A DNA stretch of 64,000 nucleotides from Marinobacter sp. EhC06 (GCF_001650915.1 NZ_LXYO01000035.1:62001-126000); one strand, 5' to 3'. Counted from the stretch's first letter, positions 28,723 to 37,387 are shown. The notes: generated by a model not told the origin, from the letters alone. Numbers and translations are program-made.

Positions 28723-28744
28723 AAATACTCTGCTCTGAGTATTT
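28723..28744. promoter_or_regulatory. Inverted repeat in katG leader
   Basis: AAATACTC, six bases, GAGTATTT: a perfect 8-bp inverted repeat 72 bp before the katG start. On the minus strand it could form a hairpin in the leader RNA or act as an operator; the DUF2835-htpG terminator is a third option as TTTGTTG follows. Confidence 0.4.
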
Positions 28745-28756
28745 CTTATCTCCGGG

Positions 28757-28771
28757 ATAGCGTGTGCCTAT
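28757..28771. promoter_or_regulatory. Candidate OxyR half-site dyad
   Basis: ATAG-CGTGTGC-CTAT matches the ATAG-N7-CTAT unit of OxyR binding sites. It is about 106 bp upstream of katG, a classic OxyR target. A full OxyR operator has a second unit seven bases away; only a TTAT remnant (28746-28749) is seen there, so support is partial. Confidence 0.45.
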
Positions 28772-29017
28772 AGCGTTTCCCGCATACTTTGCGGGCTTCA
28801 TTCCGTTAATGGGCACAAGCGTAATCACTTGAATAATCCGACAGGATTCCGAGAACATCCGGCCAGGCGATAGAACGGCTAAGTGAAAATGCATTGGACA
28901 TGGATCTGCTCCTGCCTAACGAGAACGCCTCCACCATAGCGCGAGGTCGAACGCCCAATACAATTAATTAAAAATAAATTTGTGAAAGTTTTTCTTTATG
29001 GGAGGCGCGTCGGCTAC

Positions 29018-29236
29018 TTAAAGCCGTTCGATCGACGAGAACTTGCCGGCATCGTCAAAAACAATGCGGAAACTGCCGCAAATACCGTCGCGGAGGTAAA
29101 AACGGGAAAGGATACGGGCCGGGAACCGGACGGAGCGTCCGTCCCGGGCCGTGGTGTGAACATCGGTGGCAACGCCCTGATAGAGTTTGATCCACTCATC
29201 AGGGCTGATGCTGATATCCACAATAATCTGCTGCAT
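29018..29236 (-). CDS. DUF2835 family protein
   Basis: A 72-residue protein with the DUF2835 pattern: I-S-P-D-E-W-I-K-L-Y-Q-G near the start, R-F-P-A-R-I-L-S-R-F in the middle, and G-S-F-R-I-V-F-D-D-A-G-K-F-S-S-I-E-R-L at the end. The family is small, found in marine gammaproteobacteria, with no known function. It begins seven bases after the htpG stop on the same strand and is very likely co-transcribed with it. Confidence 0.85.
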   Translation of the reverse strand: MQQIIVDISISPDEWIKLYQGVATDVHTTARDGRSVRFPARILSRFYLRDGICGSFRIVFDDAGKFSSIERL

Positions 29237-29242
29237 CGGCTA

Positions 29243-31135
29243 TCAGTTCGCCAGTTCAAGCAGCAGACGGTTCAGGCGGGTAACGTAGGCGCCCGGGTCC
29301 GGGAGCTGCTCGCCGCTGGCCAGGGTGGCCTGGTCCAGAATGACCGCCGAGAGCTCGTTGAACCGCTCTTCGCCCTTCTCGCTTTCCAGGCGCTGAACCA
29401 GCGGATGATCAACGTTGATCTCAAAGATCGGCTTGCTGTCTGGCACTTTCTGGCCGGCAGCTTCCATGATCTTCTTCATCTGCGCACCCATGTCGAAATC
29501 ACCTACAACCAGGCAGGCCGGTGAATCGGTCAGGCGGTTGGTCACCCGCACTTCCTGAACCCGGTCGCTGAGGGCATTCTTGATGCGCTCCAGCAGGTCC
29601 TTGTGCTCTTCAGCCGCCTCTTCCTTGTGCTTCTTGTCCTCTTCGGTCTCAACTTCACCGAGATCCAGATCACCGCGGGCGACGTCCTGGAATTGCTTGC
29701 CGTCGTACTCACTGAGGTAGCCCATCATCCACTCGTCGATGCGATCTGTGAGGATCAGCACCTCAATGCCCTTCTTGCGGAACACTTCCAGGTGCGGGCT
29801 GCTCTTGGCCGCCGTGAAATTGTCCGCGGTAATGTAGTAGAGCTTCTTCTGGCCTTCTTTCATGCGGCCGATGTAGTCATCCAGCGATACATTCTGCCTA
29901 CTCTCGCCGGTATCGGTGGAGGCAAAACGCAGCAGACCTGCAATCTTCTCGCGGTTGCTGAAATCTTCCGCCGGGCCTTCCTTCAATACAGTGCCAAACT
30001 CGCCCCAGAACTTCTGGTACTGCTCCGGATCCTTCTTGGCCAGCTTGGACAGCATATCCAGAACCCGCTTGGTCAGTGCGGTACGGATGCTTTCCACGGT
30101 GCTGTCGTTCTGCAGGATCTCACGGGACACGTTCAGGGACAGATCGTTGGAATCGATCACACCCTTGGCGAAGCGCAGGTACAGCGGCAGGAACTGCTCG
30201 GCGTCATCCATGATGAACACACGCTGCACATACAGCTTCAGGCCACGGGGCGCTTCCCGGTTGTAAAGATCAAACGGTGCCCGGGCGGGGATGTACAGCA
30301 GGCTGGTGTAGTCCAGCTTGCCTTCCACCTTGTTGTGGGACCAGGTCAGCGGATCTTCAAAATCGTGGGCAATGTGTTTGTAGAACTCCTTGTACTCCTC
30401 GTCCTTGATCTCGGTACGCGGGAGGGTCCAGAGCGCCGTCGCGTCGTTGACGGTTTCGTACTCGTCCTTCTTCTCACCCTCTTCGGATTCGGCCTTCATC
30501 ACCACCGGGAAGGAAATATGATCCGAGTACTTTTTCACCAGACTGCGCAGCTTCCAGCCGTTGGCGAATTCCTTGGCGTCTGGTTTCAGGTGCAGCACGA
30601 TCTGGGTACCGCGGTTATCCAGATTGACTTGCTCAATGGAAAACTCACCGTCGCCCTTGGACTCCCAATGCACGCCCTCTTCTGCCGGCGCACCCGCACG
30701 ACGAGTGAAAACATCCACCTTGTCGGCCACGATAAACGACGAGTAGAAACCAACACCGAACTGACCGATCAGCTTGCTGTCCTTCTTCTCGTCACCGGAC
30801 AACTGCTTCAGGAACTCCGCTGTACCAGAGCGGGCAATGGTGCCGAGGTTCTGGATGACGTCGTCACGGGTCATGCCGATACCGTTATCGGTGAGGGTGA
30901 CGGTATTTGCCTCTTCATCAAAATCCAGGCGAATCTTCAGCTCAGGATCGCTTTCATAAAGGCTGTCGTCCTTCAGCGCCGCGAAGCGCAGTTTGTCTTC
31001 GGCATCTGAGGCGTTCGAAATCAGCTCACGAAGGAAGATTTCCTTGTTGGAATACAACGAGTGAATCATCAGGTGAAGCAGTTGCTTCACTTCAGTCTGG
31101 AATCCAAGCGTCTCTTTATTGGCTTCAACCGTCAT
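29243..31135 (-). CDS. htpG: Molecular chaperone HtpG (bacterial Hsp90)
   Basis: A 630-residue Hsp90. The GHKL ATPase domain is N-terminal ([18 protein letters not shown], and G-Q-F-G-V-G-F-Y-S), followed by the middle and C-terminal dimerisation domains. It lacks the eukaryotic C-terminal M-E-E-V-D tail, as expected. It remodels client proteins together with DnaK. AGGAG lies 13 bases before the ATG. Element A (31203-31309) lies about 70 bp upstream of the start. Confidence 0.97.
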   Translation of the reverse strand: MTVEANKETLGFQTEVKQLLHLMIHSLYSNKEIFLRELISNASDAEDKLRFAALKDDSLYESDPELKIRLDFDEEANTVTLTDNGIGMTRDDVIQNLGTIARSGTAEFLKQLSGDEKKDSKLIGQFGVGFYSSFIVADKVDVFTRRAGAPAEEGVHWESKGDGEFSIEQVNLDNRGTQIVLHLKPDAKEFANGWKLRSLVKKYSDHISFPVVMKAESEEGEKKDEYETVNDATALWTLPRTEIKDEEYKEFYKHIAHDFEDPLTWSHNKVEGKLDYTSLLYIPARAPFDLYNREAPRGLKLYVQRVFIMDDAEQFLPLYLRFAKGVIDSNDLSLNVSREILQNDSTVESIRTALTKRVLDMLSKLAKKDPEQYQKFWGEFGTVLKEGPAEDFSNREKIAGLLRFASTDTGESRQNVSLDDYIGRMKEGQKKLYYITADNFTAAKSSPHLEVFRKKGIEVLILTDRIDEWMMGYLSEYDGKQFQDVARGDLDLGEVETEEDKKHKEEAAEEHKDLLERIKNALSDRVQEVRVTNRLTDSPACLVVGDFDMGAQMKKIMEAAGQKVPDSKPIFEINVDHPLVQRLESEKGEERFNELSAVILDQATLASGEQLPDPGAYVTRLNRLLLELAN

Positions 31136-31202
31136 GGCGTTTATGTCTCCTGATACAAATAAACGGGCAAAGAGGGGCGCCCGAGTTACCTCATAGTTTG
31201 GA

Positions 31203-31309
31203 GAGTGAGCGCGGAGGCCGTTCCGAAACCGTGCGGAGCCATGGATGGCGGAGCCGAGCGTACATGGACGTATTCACAGCGTGTTTCGGAACGGCCTCCG
31301 TGCTCGCTC
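31203..31309 (+). repeat. Twin A-N-GGA hairpin element, copy A
   Basis: Left arm 31203-31229 and right arm 31283-31309 are 27-nt inverted repeats. The only two non-Watson-Crick pairs (T31206/G31306 and G31211/T31301) are wobbles on the plus strand. The 53-nt core holds two hairpins: GCC-ATGGAT-GGC at 31238-31249 and GTAC-ATGGAC-GTAT at 31260-31273. Both loops fit the CsrA/RsmA A-N-GGA hexaloop. The neighbouring htpG and thioesterase genes run on the minus strand, so the motif-bearing RNA would need plus-strand transcription here. Confidence 0.75.
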
Positions 31310-31382
31310 CTGCACAAAAATCTCAGTCTGAGCAAAAAGTGGGGGCGCACCGGGGCATTTCAAGCCCCAGCGCATCAGCAAA

Positions 31383-31817
31383 TCAGTCTTCGAGGAGGAA
31401 ATGGGCGCGGGCGGTTGCGATGGGTTGCGAACGGGATTTCTGCCAGGCGCTGACCATAACATTGGCAACCCGATTGCCCTGGCGGGTCAGGCGGCATTCG
31501 GCGTAGGTTTCGCGGTTGAGGCCGGCCCGGAGATAATCCAGGGAGAAGTCCACGATACGGGGCATGCGCAGGCTTTCCTGGGACATGATCAGGTAGATAT
31601 TGGCGGACATTTCCATGAAGCCGCCAATGACGCCACCGTGAATGGCCGGCAGGATCGGGTTACCAAGGTTGGAGTCCTTGCAGGGCAGGCGGAAAATCAG
31701 ATCGTCGCCGAACCGCTCACACTGAAGGCCAATCCAGGTGGCGTAGGGAATGCTTTTGAGCATTCGGCTGAAGTCACCGGTTTCCTGGGTGTAGCGGAGG
31801 ATTTCAGGATCGGTCAT
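31383..31817 (-). CDS. PaaI-type hotdog thioesterase
   Basis: A 144-residue hotdog-fold protein with the 4HBT motif A-I-H-G-G-V-I-G-G-F-M-E-M. Family members hydrolyse acyl-CoA thioesters, often of aromatic or medium-chain acids. GGAGGTGAAGA precedes the ATG, and the start overlaps the stop of the preceding thioesterase by four bases, so the two are translationally coupled and may form a heteromer. Confidence 0.88.
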   Translation of the reverse strand: MTDPEILRYTQETGDFSRMLKSIPYATWIGLQCERFGDDLIFRLPCKDSNLGNPILPAIHGGVIGGFMEMSANIYLIMSQESLRMPRIVDFSLDYLRAGLNRETYAECRLTRQGNRVANVMVSAWQKSRSQPIATARAHFLLED

Positions 31818-32284
31818 TCTTCACCTCCGGTAATCAGGTCCCGATAGTGTTTCGGGCTGGCATCCTTGCCGATACGCATGAAGGTGGCCACGCAGTTGGC
31901 AATGGTTTCACCGCCCTCCTGGTAGGCTTCACAGCGGGTGAAAATGATGTTCCGGGTTACCCGGTAGGTTTCAGCCCTTGCGTAGACCGGCTTCCTGGGA
32001 TGGGCCGGGCGCATGTAGTCCACACGCAGGTCCAGCGTCGGGCAGAGTTCAAAATCTTCCAACGCACACAGGATCACACAGCCTGAAGTGGTGTCCATCA
32101 ATGTGGTAATGGCGCCGCCATGAATCACGCCGGTGTCCGGATTACCAATAATCTGGTCGCTGTAGGGCAGGCAAAGTGTGAGGCTGCCTTTTTTCGCCTC
32201 GGTAACCGTCAGGCCCAGCTCTTTGGCCTGATTGAGGGTGTCGATGAAACGGGTGACCCGTTTCCGTCGGATATCATCGTTCAT
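31814..32284 (-). CDS. PaaI-type hotdog thioesterase
   Basis: A 156-residue hotdog thioesterase with G-V-I-H-G-G-A-I-T-T-L-M-D-T-T, which carries the family's catalytic aspartate on the long helix. It precedes and overlaps a related thioesterase gene by four bases; the pair differ in the acid on that helix (D here, E in the partner), which suggests different substrates rather than simple duplication. No recognisable strong ribosome-binding site. Confidence 0.88.
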   Translation of the reverse strand: MNDDIRRKRVTRFIDTLNQAKELGLTVTEAKKGSLTLCLPYSDQIIGNPDTGVIHGGAITTLMDTTSGCVILCALEDFELCPTLDLRVDYMRPAHPRKPVYARAETYRVTRNIIFTRCEAYQEGGETIANCVATFMRIGKDASPKHYRDLITGGEE

Positions 32285-32302
32285 TCAGGTTCAACCTGTG
32301 GA

Positions 32303-33043
32303 TCAACTTTTGGGTTTCGGGCTGTTTTCCGCCTTGCCGGGCACTGGCTCCTCAAACACCTTCCCTGCCCTCAACGCTTCCAGAGCCGTGGAGCAGAACT
32401 CCCGGCGGTAAAGGACGATCACCACCAGGGTGGATGCCGCCATGAAAACGATCGGATGGATAAACCAGCCTACCACGGCAAGTGCGTAATAGTAGGATCG
32501 CAGCCCAAGGTTAAAGGCATCGCCCGCGAGATTACAGATATTGCCGGCACTACGGGCAAACGCCTCCCGCCCTGCCGGGCTGGTTTTGGTATCGTCCGGT
32601 GGCGGGGCGCTGCCCACCATCACCGACACAAAATTGTACATCCGCATGGACCAGGTGAATTTGAAGAAGGCGTAGATAAATACGACCAACAGAACAACCA
32701 TGCGCAGTTCCCAGACTTCCCGGGTGGGTAATGTGCCAAATGGCATGGTGCTGAACACTTCCATCACCTCCTGGGTATAGCCAAGAGCGGTGATAATACC
32801 CGCCAGAATCAGCAGGCAACTGGAGGCGAAAAAGGCGCCGTTCCGCTCCAGGTTGCCAACCACCGAGGCATCGGCAATCCGGTTTTCCCGGCGCAGCATG
32901 ACGCGCATCCAGTCTTCCCGGTAAAGATCGAGCGTGTTGGAGAGGCAGGGACGATCTGCGGCTCGGCGTTTGGAGTATTCGGTGTAGCCGAGCCAGCAAA
33001 CCAGGAACCAGAGCAAAGCGATTAATTCGAGTAGATTACCCAT
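32303..33043 (-). CDS. DUF599 family membrane protein
   Basis: A 246-residue protein with four or so membrane helices, starting M-G-N-L-L-E-L-I-A-L-L-W-F-L-V. The segments Y-R-E-D-W-M-R-V-M-L-R-R-E-N-R-I-A-D and R-S-Y-Y-Y-A-L-A-V-V-G-W are conserved in DUF599. Its function is unknown. The start at 33043 has AAGG upstream. It ends 18 bp before the thioesterase pair on the same strand, so may be co-transcribed. Confidence 0.85.
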   Translation of the reverse strand: MGNLLELIALLWFLVCWLGYTEYSKRRAADRPCLSNTLDLYREDWMRVMLRRENRIADASVVGNLERNGAFFASSCLLILAGIITALGYTQEVMEVFSTMPFGTLPTREVWELRMVVLLVVFIYAFFKFTWSMRMYNFVSVMVGSAPPPDDTKTSPAGREAFARSAGNICNLAGDAFNLGLRSYYYALAVVGWFIHPIVFMAASTLVVIVLYRREFCSTALEALRAGKVFEEPVPGKAENSPKPKS

Positions 33044-33242
33044 GGGTTGCCTTAGGTTCGAAATTGGCGAAACAGTGCGGGAACAGGGGCTTATGATACG
33101 CCAAGGGCCTGCTCGCCACCACCACTGAACAGGGTGAGGTAATCCACCCGGGGGCAATCATGTGCTATAAACTGGCCATTCAGGAATCGGGCAAAGTTTT
33201 ATGGCAGTGCCCGACATCGCATTATCGAAAAGGGAGCTCATT

Positions 33243-34520
33243 GTGAACCTGTCTGCTATTAAAACCAGCGTCGTTGCTCTTGCCCTTGCGGTGACGCTCA
33301 GTGGCTGCTCGGTCAATCCGGTTACCGGGGAAAAGCAGCTTTCGCTGATCGGGGAAAGTCAGGAACTCGCCATGGGCGCGGAGCAATACGTGCCCACCCA
33401 ACAAACCCAGGGCGGCCGGTTTTATGTGGACCCGGAACTGACGCTTTATGTGAGCGAGGTTGGCCAGAAAATGGCGGAGGTCAGTGACAGGCCGGATCTG
33501 CCCTATGAGTTCGTGGTCCTTAACAGCAGCGTACCGAATGCCTGGGCCCTGCCCGGGGGCAAGATTGCGATCAACCGCGGGCTGTTGACAGAACTTGAAG
33601 ACGAAGCCCAGCTGGCTTCCGTTCTTGGCCATGAGATTGTTCATGCCGCCGCCAGACACAGTGTCCAGCGCATGCAGCAGGGAATGCTGATCAGTGCCGG
33701 TGTTGCCGGCCTCGGTTTTGCCCTGTCGGATAACGAGTGGGCCGGGCTGATCATGGGTGGCGCTGCACTGGGAGCCCAGCTCGCGCTGTCGCAGTATAGC
33801 CAGGGCGATGAACTGGAATCAGACCACTACGGCATTCTCTACATGAAAGAGGCGGGCTACGACCCCCAGGCGGCTGTGGAGCTGCAGGAGCTCTTTCTGA
33901 AACTCTCCGAAGGCCGCCAGTCCAGTTTCATTGATGGCCTGTTCGCTACCCACCCGCCCTCGGCAAAACGGGTTCAGGAGAACCGCGAACTGGTTAAGAA
34001 AGTTGGTGCCGGCGGCTATCGTGGCGAGGATGTCTACAAGCGAAAGATGGCCAAACTCCGTTCGCTGCAGCCCGCTTATGATGCCCACGACAAAGCCATG
34101 GAGCTGGCCTCCAAGGGTGAGATGAAGGCTGCGCTGGACAAGGTCAACGAGGCCATCCGCCTGCTACCGCGCGAAGCCATGTTCTATGCGCTGCGCGGCC
34201 GCATCTATCAGGATCAGAAGGAAGCCGAGAAAGCCGCTGCCGACTTTGAAAAGGCGGTGGAGCTCTACCCCGAGATGTTCAAGTATCGTCTGTACAATGG
34301 CCTGAATGCTCTGAGACTCAACAATCTCGACAAGGCCAGGGAAAACCTCACCAAAGCCAATGAAACGGTGCCCACTTCCATTGCGTTTCTGCGCCTGGGC
34401 GATGTTGCAGTGAAGCAGAACAATCGAAATGAGGCTATTGCCTATTACAGCAAGGCTGCCGAAGCTGGCGGGGACGTTGCCGAGGAGGCCAAACGCAAAC
34501 TGGCGGCGCTCACGCAATAA
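33243..34520 (+). CDS. M48 family metalloprotease lipoprotein with C-terminal TPRs
   Basis: A 425-residue protein starting at GTG with AGGGAG six bases upstream. The lipobox is L-S-G-C near residue 20, so it is probably an outer-membrane lipoprotein facing the periplasm. The zinc site is H-E-I-V-H with the third ligand in E-L-E-S-D-H-Y. TPR-type helices occupy residues 290-425. The architecture resembles BepA, which assembles or degrades outer-membrane proteins such as LptD, although BepA is a soluble periplasmic protein. A strong terminator follows at 34544. Confidence 0.92.
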   Translation: MNLSAIKTSVVALALAVTLSGCSVNPVTGEKQLSLIGESQELAMGAEQYVPTQQTQGGRFYVDPELTLYVSEVGQKMAEVSDRPDLPYEFVVLNSSVPNAWALPGGKIAINRGLLTELEDEAQLASVLGHEIVHAAARHSVQRMQQGMLISAGVAGLGFALSDNEWAGLIMGGAALGAQLALSQYSQGDELESDHYGILYMKEAGYDPQAAVELQELFLKLSEGRQSSFIDGLFATHPPSAKRVQENRELVKKVGAGGYRGEDVYKRKMAKLRSLQPAYDAHDKAMELASKGEMKAALDKVNEAIRLLPREAMFYALRGRIYQDQKEAEKAAADFEKAVELYPEMFKYRLYNGLNALRLNNLDKARENLTKANETVPTSIAFLRLGDVAVKQNNRNEAIAYYSKAAEAGGDVAEEAKRKLAALTQ

Positions 34521-34543
34521 CTGTCCCCTGAATCGTTGACTTG

Positions 34544-34578
34544 AAAAGGCCGGAGTCCTGAAGGATTCCGGCCTTTTT
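34544..34578 (+). terminator. Rho-independent terminator after M48 protease gene
   Basis: A 15-bp stem (AAAAGGCCGGAGTCC and its complement, one G-T pair) around a TGAA tetraloop, running into TTTTT. It is 24 bp past the stop and would also act, less well, from the opposite side. Confidence 0.92.
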
Positions 34579-34637
34579 ATTGCCCGGGATCAAGATTGCC
34601 GGGCTGACGCGCAACTTCTGTCATCAGCTCCATTGAC

Positions 34638-34659
34638 TTTTAGAGCAATAACTCTAAAA
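34638..34659. promoter_or_regulatory. Palindromic operator in putative promoter of the SCP2-like/ADH operon
   Basis: TTTTAGAG-CAATAA-CTCTAAAA is a perfect 8-bp inverted repeat. It overlaps a TTGACT (34633-34638) and a TAAAAA (34655-34660) at 16-bp spacing, so it fills a plausible promoter. The placement is typical of a repressor operator (TetR or similar). It is about 26 bp upstream of the SCP2-like gene. No regulator gene is adjacent. Confidence 0.55.
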
Positions 34660-34684
34660 ATCAGATGACATCAACAATGATTGG

Positions 34685-35239
34685 ATGACGGACATGTTAG
34701 CGAAACGTATCCAGCCCATGGTTTTCCAGGCGCGTCGCTTGTATGTGGAACTGATGTTCCAGGTAATGGGGCGAGCCCTGCAGGCTGTTAGTGAAGTGGA
34801 CGAAAAGGTGCAGAACGAAGCCAGGGCTCTGCCTGATGGCTTTCTGTTTGAGATGATGGTGATGCCGGACGGCTCAAAGCTGATTGTGGAACACACCGGC
34901 CAGGGACGTTTCCGTTATCACGGCGACAAGGCACCCCGCCCGGTCGACCTGTCGATTCAGTTCAAACACATTGCCCATGCGTTTCTGGTGCTGTCTTTCC
35001 AGGAAAAAACCTCGGTTGCATTCGCCAATGACCGCATGCTGGTCGATGGCGACATCAGCTATGCCGTGCGGATGACGCGAGTGCTGAACCGGCTTGAGTC
35101 CTTCATTCTGCCAAAACTGATTGCCGAGCGGGCCGTCAAGGAATACCCGGCCGACTTGCACCTTCCGGAAAAACTGATCAGCGCCGCGCGTATTTACCTG
35201 AAAGTTGCCACCAATTTCGTCGAGACAGTGAGAGCGTAA
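34685..35239 (+). CDS. SCP2 sterol-transfer-like protein
   Basis: A 184-residue protein. Residues about 60-135 (G-S-K-L-I-V-E-H-T-G-Q-G-R-F, V-D-L-S-I-Q-F-K-H and D-R-M-L-V-D-G-D-I-S) look like the SCP2 lipid-binding fold seen in UbiJ and sterol carriers; the assignment is by pattern only. Its stop and the start of the alcohol dehydrogenase share TAATG, so translation is coupled. A role in presenting a hydrophobic alcohol or aldehyde to the dehydrogenase is inference. Start could be the ATG at 34694. Confidence 0.7.
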   Translation: MTDMLAKRIQPMVFQARRLYVELMFQVMGRALQAVSEVDEKVQNEARALPDGFLFEMMVMPDGSKLIVEHTGQGRFRYHGDKAPRPVDLSIQFKHIAHAFLVLSFQEKTSVAFANDRMLVDGDISYAVRMTRVLNRLESFILPKLIAERAVKEYPADLHLPEKLISAARIYLKVATNFVETVRA

Positions 35240-36426
35240 TGACCAATAAATACTATGAGTTCTTCTGCCCGGTAAAAGTCATTGCCGGCAAGGCCGCCCT
35301 TGAACATATTCCCTACGAACTCACCGGCATGGCCGCCAAGCGGCCGATGATCGTAACCGACAAGGGCGTACGGGCTGCCGGCCTGCTGGAACCCGTTATC
35401 GCGGCCTGTGAGGAAAGTGGACTGGAGATTACGTCCATCTATGATGATGTTCCGCCAGACTCGTCCACCACCGTGGTGCGCGATATCGCCGGCATCTATC
35501 GCCAGGAGAAGTGCGACTCCATCATCGCCGTCGGCGGCGGTTCGGCGATCGATACCGGCAAGGCCGTCAATATTCTGGTCTCCGAGGGTGGTGACGATAT
35601 TGCGAAATACAGCGGTGCCGGCGTGCTCAAGCACCCCTTGAAGCCGTTTTTCGTTGTGCCGACAACGGCCGGCACCGGCTCCGAAGTTACCTCTGTTGCC
35701 GTGATTACCGATGAGGCCAAGGGCGTCAAGCTCCCCTTTACGTCATCGTTCCTGCTTCCGAACGCGGCCATTATTGACCCGCGTATGACCCTCACCCTGC
35801 CGCCCCACATCACCGCGGCAACAGCGATGGACGCCATGACCCATGCAACGGAAGCCTTTACCTGCATGGCCAAGAACCCGCTGAGCGATGCCTATGCCAC
35901 GTCGGCGATCAAAAAGATCAGCCACTCACTTCTCCACGTTATGGACAACCCGAAAGACAGTGACGGCCGGTTGGAACTGGCCCAGGCGTCGACCATGGCC
36001 GGCATTGCCTTCTCAAATTCCATGGTAGGTCTGGTGCACGCGCTCGGGCACGCCACCGGCGCTATCTGCCACTTGCCCCATGGCCTGTGTATGAGCCTGT
36101 ACCTGCCCTATGTGCTGGAATACAACCTGGAGACCATCCGGGAACCCCTGGGCGAGTTGTTGCTGTATCTGGAAGGCCCGGAAGTGTTTGCAGCGACGCC
36201 AGCGGGCCGAAGGGCCGAGGCCAGCATTTCTGCTATTCGCAAGCTGCGGGACGCCCTGTACAAGCGATGCCAACTGCCACGGACTCTGAAAGAAACCGGC
36301 AAGGTAACCGAAGACCAGTTGGATCACATCGCCGAAATGGCGCTGGATGATGGCTCCATCATGTTCAATCCGAAGGAAGTCACCCTTGAAGATGCCCGCG
36401 CCGTCCTGCGACGCGCCTGGGCCTGA
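35239..36426 (+). CDS. Iron-containing (group III) alcohol dehydrogenase
   Basis: A 395-residue dehydrogenase with the NAD-binding A-V-G-G-G-S-A-I-D-T-G-K and the four metal ligands in M-D-A-M-T-H-A-T-E-A-F, G-L-V-H-A-L-G-H-A-T-G and L-P-H-G-L. Group III enzymes oxidise or reduce alcohols and aldehydes with NAD(P). Coupled to the SCP2-like gene, it may handle fatty or otherwise hydrophobic alcohols, though the sequence does not prove this. A GC hairpin (36435-36461) follows the stop. Confidence 0.93.
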   Translation: MTNKYYEFFCPVKVIAGKAALEHIPYELTGMAAKRPMIVTDKGVRAAGLLEPVIAACEESGLEITSIYDDVPPDSSTTVVRDIAGIYRQEKCDSIIAVGGGSAIDTGKAVNILVSEGGDDIAKYSGAGVLKHPLKPFFVVPTTAGTGSEVTSVAVITDEAKGVKLPFTSSFLLPNAAIIDPRMTLTLPPHITAATAMDAMTHATEAFTCMAKNPLSDAYATSAIKKISHSLLHVMDNPKDSDGRLELAQASTMAGIAFSNSMVGLVHALGHATGAICHLPHGLCMSLYLPYVLEYNLETIREPLGELLLYLEGPEVFAATPAGRRAEASISAIRKLRDALYKRCQLPRTLKETGKVTEDQLDHIAEMALDDGSIMFNPKEVTLEDARAVLRRAWA

Positions 36427-36434
36427 TCTGTCAT

Positions 36435-36461
36435 GCAGGGGCCTCGCCAGGGGCCCTCTGC
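36435..36461 (+). terminator. GC hairpin after alcohol dehydrogenase gene
   Basis: GCAGGGGCC pairs with GGCCCTCTGC with one bulge, nine bases past the stop. No T-run follows, so termination is uncertain. The remaining gap to the next gene (36462-36595) shows nothing else. Confidence 0.4.
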
Positions 36462-36595
36462 TCGGGTGGTCTGAAGATAGAAATCAAATCATTGAAATTA
36501 ACAAAGGAACAGAGGACAATTAAGATCTTCTGGCAGGGATGATAGCCGGGTTCGTTTTCCACCTACAGTACCGTTCCGTAGAGAGCCCCTTCCGC

Positions 36596-37378
36596 ATGCA
36601 AAACCGACTTTCCTGCCTTTTATCTGCCACTCTGGGCACCCTTCTATTTGCTCTGGTGACACTTTCGCCCTCTGCATTTGCTTCTCAAGAAATCTCTCAG
36701 GAAAAGCAGGTTTTCCGTTTCAATGTTTCTCCAAACGGTTACCCGCCTTACCTAATCGTGCATCAGAACCAACCCTCAGGAATCATGTGGGATGTGGTGT
36801 CCGTGGTTGCCCGCCGCCTTGGCTACACGGTAATCGCGGAGCAGATACCGCGAAAACGGGTTGATCAGATGCTGCTTGAGGGGTACATCGACGGAACGCC
36901 GAGGGCCCGGGAGTGGGCCGACGATCCGGAGCAATTCCTGTTTACCGACCCGGTGGTGGACATTGAAGAGGTGTTTTTCGTTCCAGCGCAATCGGGCTTC
37001 TCGTACGAGAGCCCCGATGATCTGGTTTCAAAAACCATCGTCACTCATCTTGGCTACCGATACCCATTGCTCGAGCCCTACTTCGAAGAAGGTCGGATTC
37101 GCCGCTTTGATGTTTCCCGGGACAAAGACATGTTCACCTTCGTACTGCATGGCGACCGGTTCGACGCCGCTGTCGCCGACCGGCTCGTCGGCAAATGGAT
37201 CCTCAGGAACGAGGGGCTGAGACAGCACTTCGACATAACCCGCGAGAGCATCAGTAATTACGGATTCAGGCTGATGCTACGGAAGGACTGGCATTCTTTT
37301 GCCAATCGGTTTAATGAAGAATTGGCGAAGATGAAGGAGAATGGCGAACTCGACGCCATTCTCGCCAATTACCGATAG
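36596..37378 (+). CDS. Family 3 extracellular solute-binding protein
   Basis: A protein of about 260 residues with a signal peptide (N-R-L-S-C-L-L-S-A-T-L-G then hydrophobic to S-A-F-A-S) and the SBP_bac_3 fold: Y-P-P-Y-L-I-V near the start, a T-A/G-type ligand loop reading I-D-G-T-P-R-A-R-E-W, and a closing F-N-E-E-L-A-K-M-K-E-N-G-E-L-D-A-I-L. Such proteins bind polar amino acids for ABC uptake or act as orphan sensors. No ABC permease of this class is adjacent, so it could serve a distant system. An upstream ATG at 36539 would hide the signal peptide and is less likely. Confidence 0.85.
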   Translation: MQNRLSCLLSATLGTLLFALVTLSPSAFASQEISQEKQVFRFNVSPNGYPPYLIVHQNQPSGIMWDVVSVVARRLGYTVIAEQIPRKRVDQMLLEGYIDGTPRAREWADDPEQFLFTDPVVDIEEVFFVPAQSGFSYESPDDLVSKTIVTHLGYRYPLLEPYFEEGRIRRFDVSRDKDMFTFVLHGDRFDAAVADRLVGKWILRNEGLRQHFDITRESISNYGFRLMLRKDWHSFANRFNEELAKMKENGELDAILANYR

Positions 37379-37387
37379 TCTCCGCCG

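Noticed and set aside
28709..28894. Small minus-strand frame upstream of katG
   Set aside because: No ribosome-binding site, no similarity, and it overlaps the likely katG promoter elements.
29603..31009. A 468-codon plus-strand open frame
   Set aside because: Mirror of htpG; no ribosome-binding site or recognisable domain.
31136..31202. Sigma-32 heat-shock promoter for htpG
   Set aside because: A CCCC-type -10 can be picked out but no properly spaced CTTGAAA-like -35 is visible.
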